NCBI GenBank assembly: GCA_947647645.1
Contig: CANSLE010000116.1
Location: forward strand, 1 to 7,394
Length of the DNA: 7,394 nucleotides
DNA from: an uncultured Microbacterium sp.
GTDB lineage: Bacteria > Actinomycetota > Actinomycetes > Actinomycetales > Microbacteriaceae
Direction: 5' to 3'
Shown: in pieces, positions 5,079 through 7,394 of the stretch
Position numbering within the stretch: the stretch's first letter is position 1
Layout of the letters: each line of letters begins with the position of its first letter
Position numbers and translations under genes: made by a program
Notes under the pieces: generated by a model
What the model saw: only the letters and a program-made list of their open reading frames with translations
The model's database searches: none
What the model was told of the DNA's origin: nothing

Positions 5079-7394
5079 AGACCTCGACGGCCTCGGCGAC
5101 CGGCAGCGGGTAGAGCTGGTCGATGAGCTGTGCGACCCAGGCGATCAGATCGCCATCGGCCAGCGGCTCTCCCCCCGCCGCCGGCAGCGGCACGACCATG
5201 GCCTCGCCGCCGGCGAGCACCTTCGACTTCGGATAGAGACGTTGCAGACGCACCCGCAACGAGTCGGATGCCGGGGCGGGCACGACCCGCAGGTTGGGTC
5301 CCATTGCGACGACGTCGGAGACTCCCGCAACGGCGGCGCGCCGACGCAGCCGGGCGATCGCGACCAGTCCGTCGACCTCGCGCGGCGGGGCTCCGTAGCG
5401 GTCGGTGAGCTCCTCGATCACGAGGTCGATCGGATCGGTCGAGGCACCGTCATCCCCGCCGCGCGTGCGGGCGTCGGGCGAGGCGGCCGCCGAGAGCTTC
5501 TGGTACGCCTCGAGGCGCAGGCGCTCGCTGTCGATGTAGCTCTCCGGCAGGCGCGCGTCGATGGGCAGCTCCAGGCGCAGCTCGTTCGGCCCGTCCACCT
5601 CGTCGCCGCGGAAGGTCGCGACCGCCTCCCCGATCATGCGCAGGTACAGGTCGAAGCCGACGCCCGCGATGTGACCGGCCTGCTCGGCGCCGAGGAGGTT
5701 GCCCGCCCCGCGCAGTTCGAGGTCCTTGAGCGCGACCTGCATGCCGCTGCCGAGGTCGTTGTTCACGGCGATGGTCTCGAGCCGGTCGGCCGCGGTCTCG
5801 GTCAGCGGCTTCAGCTCGTCGTAGAGGAAGTAGGCGTAGGCGCGCTCGCGTCCGCGACCGACCCGCCCGCGTAGCTGATGCAGCTGGCTGAGACCGTACT
5901 TGTCGGCACGGTCGATGACGATGGTGTTCGCGTTGGAGATGTCCAGACCGGTCTCGATGATCGTGGTCGACACGAGGACGTCGAACCGGCGCTCCCAGAA
6001 CCCGTCGACGACCTCTTCGAGGGCGTGCTCGCCCATCTGGCCGTGGGCGACGGCGATGCGCGCCTCCGGCACGAGCTCGGCGAGGTGGGCCGCGACGCGC
6101 TGGATCGACTGCACGCGGTTGTGCACGTAGAACACCTGCCCTTCGCGCAGGAGCTCCCGGCGGATCGCGGCGGCGATCTGCTTGTCGCTGCGCGGGCCGA
6201 CGTAGGAGAGGATCGGATGCCGGTCCTCCGGCGGGGTCTGCAGCGTGGACATCTCGCGGATGCCCGTGACGGCCATCTCGAGCGTGCGGGGAATCGGCGT
6301 CGCGCTCATCGCGAGGATGTCGACGTTGGTCTTGAGCTTCTTCAGCGCGTCCTTGTGCTCGACGCCGAAGCGCTGCTCCTCGTCGATGATCATGAGGCCG
6401 AGATCCTTGAAGATGACCTTCTCGGTGAGGATGCGGTGCGTTCCGATGACCATGTCGATGCTGCCCTCGGTGAGCCCCGCGACGATCTCGCGCGCCTCCT
6501 TGTCGCTCTGGAAGCGCGACAGGGCCCGCACCTTCACGGGGAAGCCGGCGAAGCGCTCCGTGAACGTGTCCAGGTGCTGCTTGACCAGCAGGGTCGTCGG
6601 AACGAGCATCGCCACCTGTTTGCCGTCCTGGATGGCTTTGAACGCGGCGCGCACGGCCACCTCGGTCTTGCCGAAGCCCACGTCGCCGGAGAGGAGGCGG
6701 TCCATCGGGATCGGCCGCTCCATGTCGGCCTTGATCTCCTCGATCGTCTGCAGCTGATCGGGGGTCTCGGCGAACGGGAACGCCTCCTCCAGTTCGCGCT
6801 GCCACGGGGTGTCGGGACCGAACGCGTAGCCCTTCGCCGCCATGCGGGCGGAGTAGAGCTTGACGAGCTCGACCGCGATGTCGCGGACGGCCTTTCGCGC
6901 CTTGCCCTTCGCGGCCGCCCAGTCGCTGCCGCCCATCTTCGACAGCGTGGGCGCCTCTCCCCCGACGTACTTGCTGAGCAGGTCGAGCTGGTCGGTGGGG
7001 ACGAAGAGCTTGTCGCCGGGATGCCCGCGCTTGGACGGGGCGTACTCGAGCACGAGGTACTCGCGCGTGGTCTTCACCGCGTTCCTCCCGCCGCTGGAGA
7101 CCTCGCGTTGCACGAGCTCGACGAAGCGGCCGATGCCGTGTGTGGCGTGCACGACGATGTCGCCGGCCTTCAGCTGCAGCGGGTCGACGACGTTGCGTCG
7201 CCGTGAGGCGAGCTTCTTGACGACGCGGCTGTCCGCGCCGATCGTGCGTCCGTAGAACTCCGCCTCGGTGAGCACCGCCAGCCGGGCGTCGGGCTGCTCG
7301 AACCCGCTCTCGAGAGTCGCGAACACCGCGATCGCGACCCCCGGCTCGGGCGGATCCACGAGGACGTCCACGCTGCGCGCCGCGATGCCGCGCT
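5077..7394 (-). CDS. mfd: Transcription-repair coupling factor Mfd, C-terminal two thirds (5' end outside window)
   Basis: Mfd is a superfamily 2 DNA translocase that removes RNA polymerase stalled at lesions and recruits UvrA. About 771 residues are visible of a usual ~1150-1200; the missing part includes most of the N-terminal UvrB-like and UvrA-binding region. Numbering from the visible end: the RNA-polymerase-interacting domain with GDIVVHATHGIGRF (~77-90) and KLFVPTDQL (~128-136); the DRLLSGDVGFGKTE Walker A (~231-244); GTHR (~317-320); the DEEQRFG box (~337-343); MSATPIPRTL (~362-371); STTIIETGLDISNANT (~475-490); HQLRGRVGRGRERAYAYF (~505-522), beginning the translocation motif; then LELRGAGNLLG (~558-568). 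The C-terminal autoinhibitory D7 domain (~607-771) includes a Gly/Asp-rich linker (~634-652). No catalytic residue seems lost and there is no frameshift. GTG at 7369-7371 (complement) is internal, because the frame continues to the window edge. The gene converges with the permease gene and is functionally unrelated to it. Confidence 0.98.
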   Translation of the reverse strand, partial: RGIAARSVDVLVDPPEPGVAIAVFATLESGFEQPDARLAVLTEAEFYGRTIGADSRVVKKLASRRRNVVDPLQLKAGDIVVHATHGIGRFVELVQREVSSGGRNAVKTTREYLVLEYAPSKRGHPGDKLFVPTDQLDLLSKYVGGEAPTLSKMGGSDWAAAKGKARKAVRDIAVELVKLYSARMAAKGYAFGPDTPWQRELEEAFPFAETPDQLQTIEEIKADMERPIPMDRLLSGDVGFGKTEVAVRAAFKAIQDGKQVAMLVPTTLLVKQHLDTFTERFAGFPVKVRALSRFQSDKEAREIVAGLTEGSIDMVIGTHRILTEKVIFKDLGLMIIDEEQRFGVEHKDALKKLKTNVDILAMSATPIPRTLEMAVTGIREMSTLQTPPEDRHPILSYVGPRSDKQIAAAIRRELLREGQVFYVHNRVQSIQRVAAHLAELVPEARIAVAHGQMGEHALEEVVDGFWERRFDVLVSTTIIETGLDISNANTIVIDRADKYGLSQLHQLRGRVGRGRERAYAYFLYDELKPLTETAADRLETIAVNNDLGSGMQVALKDLELRGAGNLLGAEQAGHIAGVGFDLYLRMIGEAVATFRGDEVDGPNELRLELPIDARLPESYIDSERLRLEAYQKLSAAASPDARTRGGDDGASTDPIDLVIEELTDRYGAPPREVDGLVAIARLRRRAAVAGVSDVVAMGPNLRVVPAPASDSLRVRLQRLYPKSKVLAGGEAMVVPLPAAGGEPLADGDLIAWVAQLIDQLYPLPVAEAVEV

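Noticed and set aside
3931..5874. A plus-strand open frame of about 647 codons across the permease and the end of mfd.
   Set aside because: It is out of frame with the permease and antisense to mfd, Arg-rich, and matches no family I recognise. Both real genes there have strong family motifs.
5878..7206. A plus-strand open frame of about 442 codons antisense to mfd.
   Set aside because: Its composition (rich in Leu, Asp, His, Arg, Val) is the usual mirror of a GC-rich gene on the other strand. The minus strand carries intact Mfd motifs throughout.
7369..7371. A GTG on the minus strand as a possible start of a short Mfd-like protein.
   Set aside because: The frame stays open to the window edge, and the protein from here would lack the N-terminal domains expected of Mfd, so the gene is cut by the window rather than truncated.

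Overview
The window is an ordinary stretch of chromosome from a high-GC Gram-positive bacterium (Actinomycetota). A Microbacteriaceae/Microbacterium-like host is my best guess. This rests on the very high GC with G/C-biased third codon positions, GTG starts, the actinobacterial style of the Mfd and PEP carboxylase proteins, and the repeated GGATGC context (GGA-TGC or C-GGAT-GCC) common in that family. The taxonomic call is inference.

Layout, left to right. (1) Bases 1-1516, plus strand: the C-terminal half of phosphoenolpyruvate carboxylase (ppc), entering from the left edge and ending with the family's typical C-terminus. (2) Bases 1535-2134, minus strand: a complete left-handed beta-helix protein of the gamma-carbonic-anhydrase/PaaY-like group, convergent with ppc. 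(3) Bases 2135-2249: a divergent intergenic region with two mirror-image TAGGGT elements around a GC-rich inverted repeat. (4) Bases 2250-3608, plus strand: a complete GdhA-type glutamate dehydrogenase. (5) Bases 3614-5053, plus strand: an ArcD/APA-type amino-acid antiporter, five bases after gdhA and probably in its operon. (6) Bases 5077-7394, minus strand: the C-terminal two thirds of the transcription-repair coupling factor Mfd, convergent with the permease and running off the right edge. Coding density is about 97 percent, and no gene-free stretch reaches 300 bases.

The metabolic genes share a theme. PEP carboxylase makes oxaloacetate to replenish the TCA cycle, GdhA assimilates ammonium onto 2-oxoglutarate, and the adjoining permease moves amino acids. 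The carbonic-anhydrase-like gene beside ppc could suggest bicarbonate supply, but its zinc-binding histidines appear to be missing, so that link is weak. Mfd is an unrelated housekeeping DNA-repair gene.

I found no mobile element, CRISPR array, RNA gene, phage or defence gene, and no convincing new system. The points most worth a second look are the zinc-ligand-less beta-helix protein, the co-centred symmetry of the divergent promoter region, and the gdhA-antiporter pairing.
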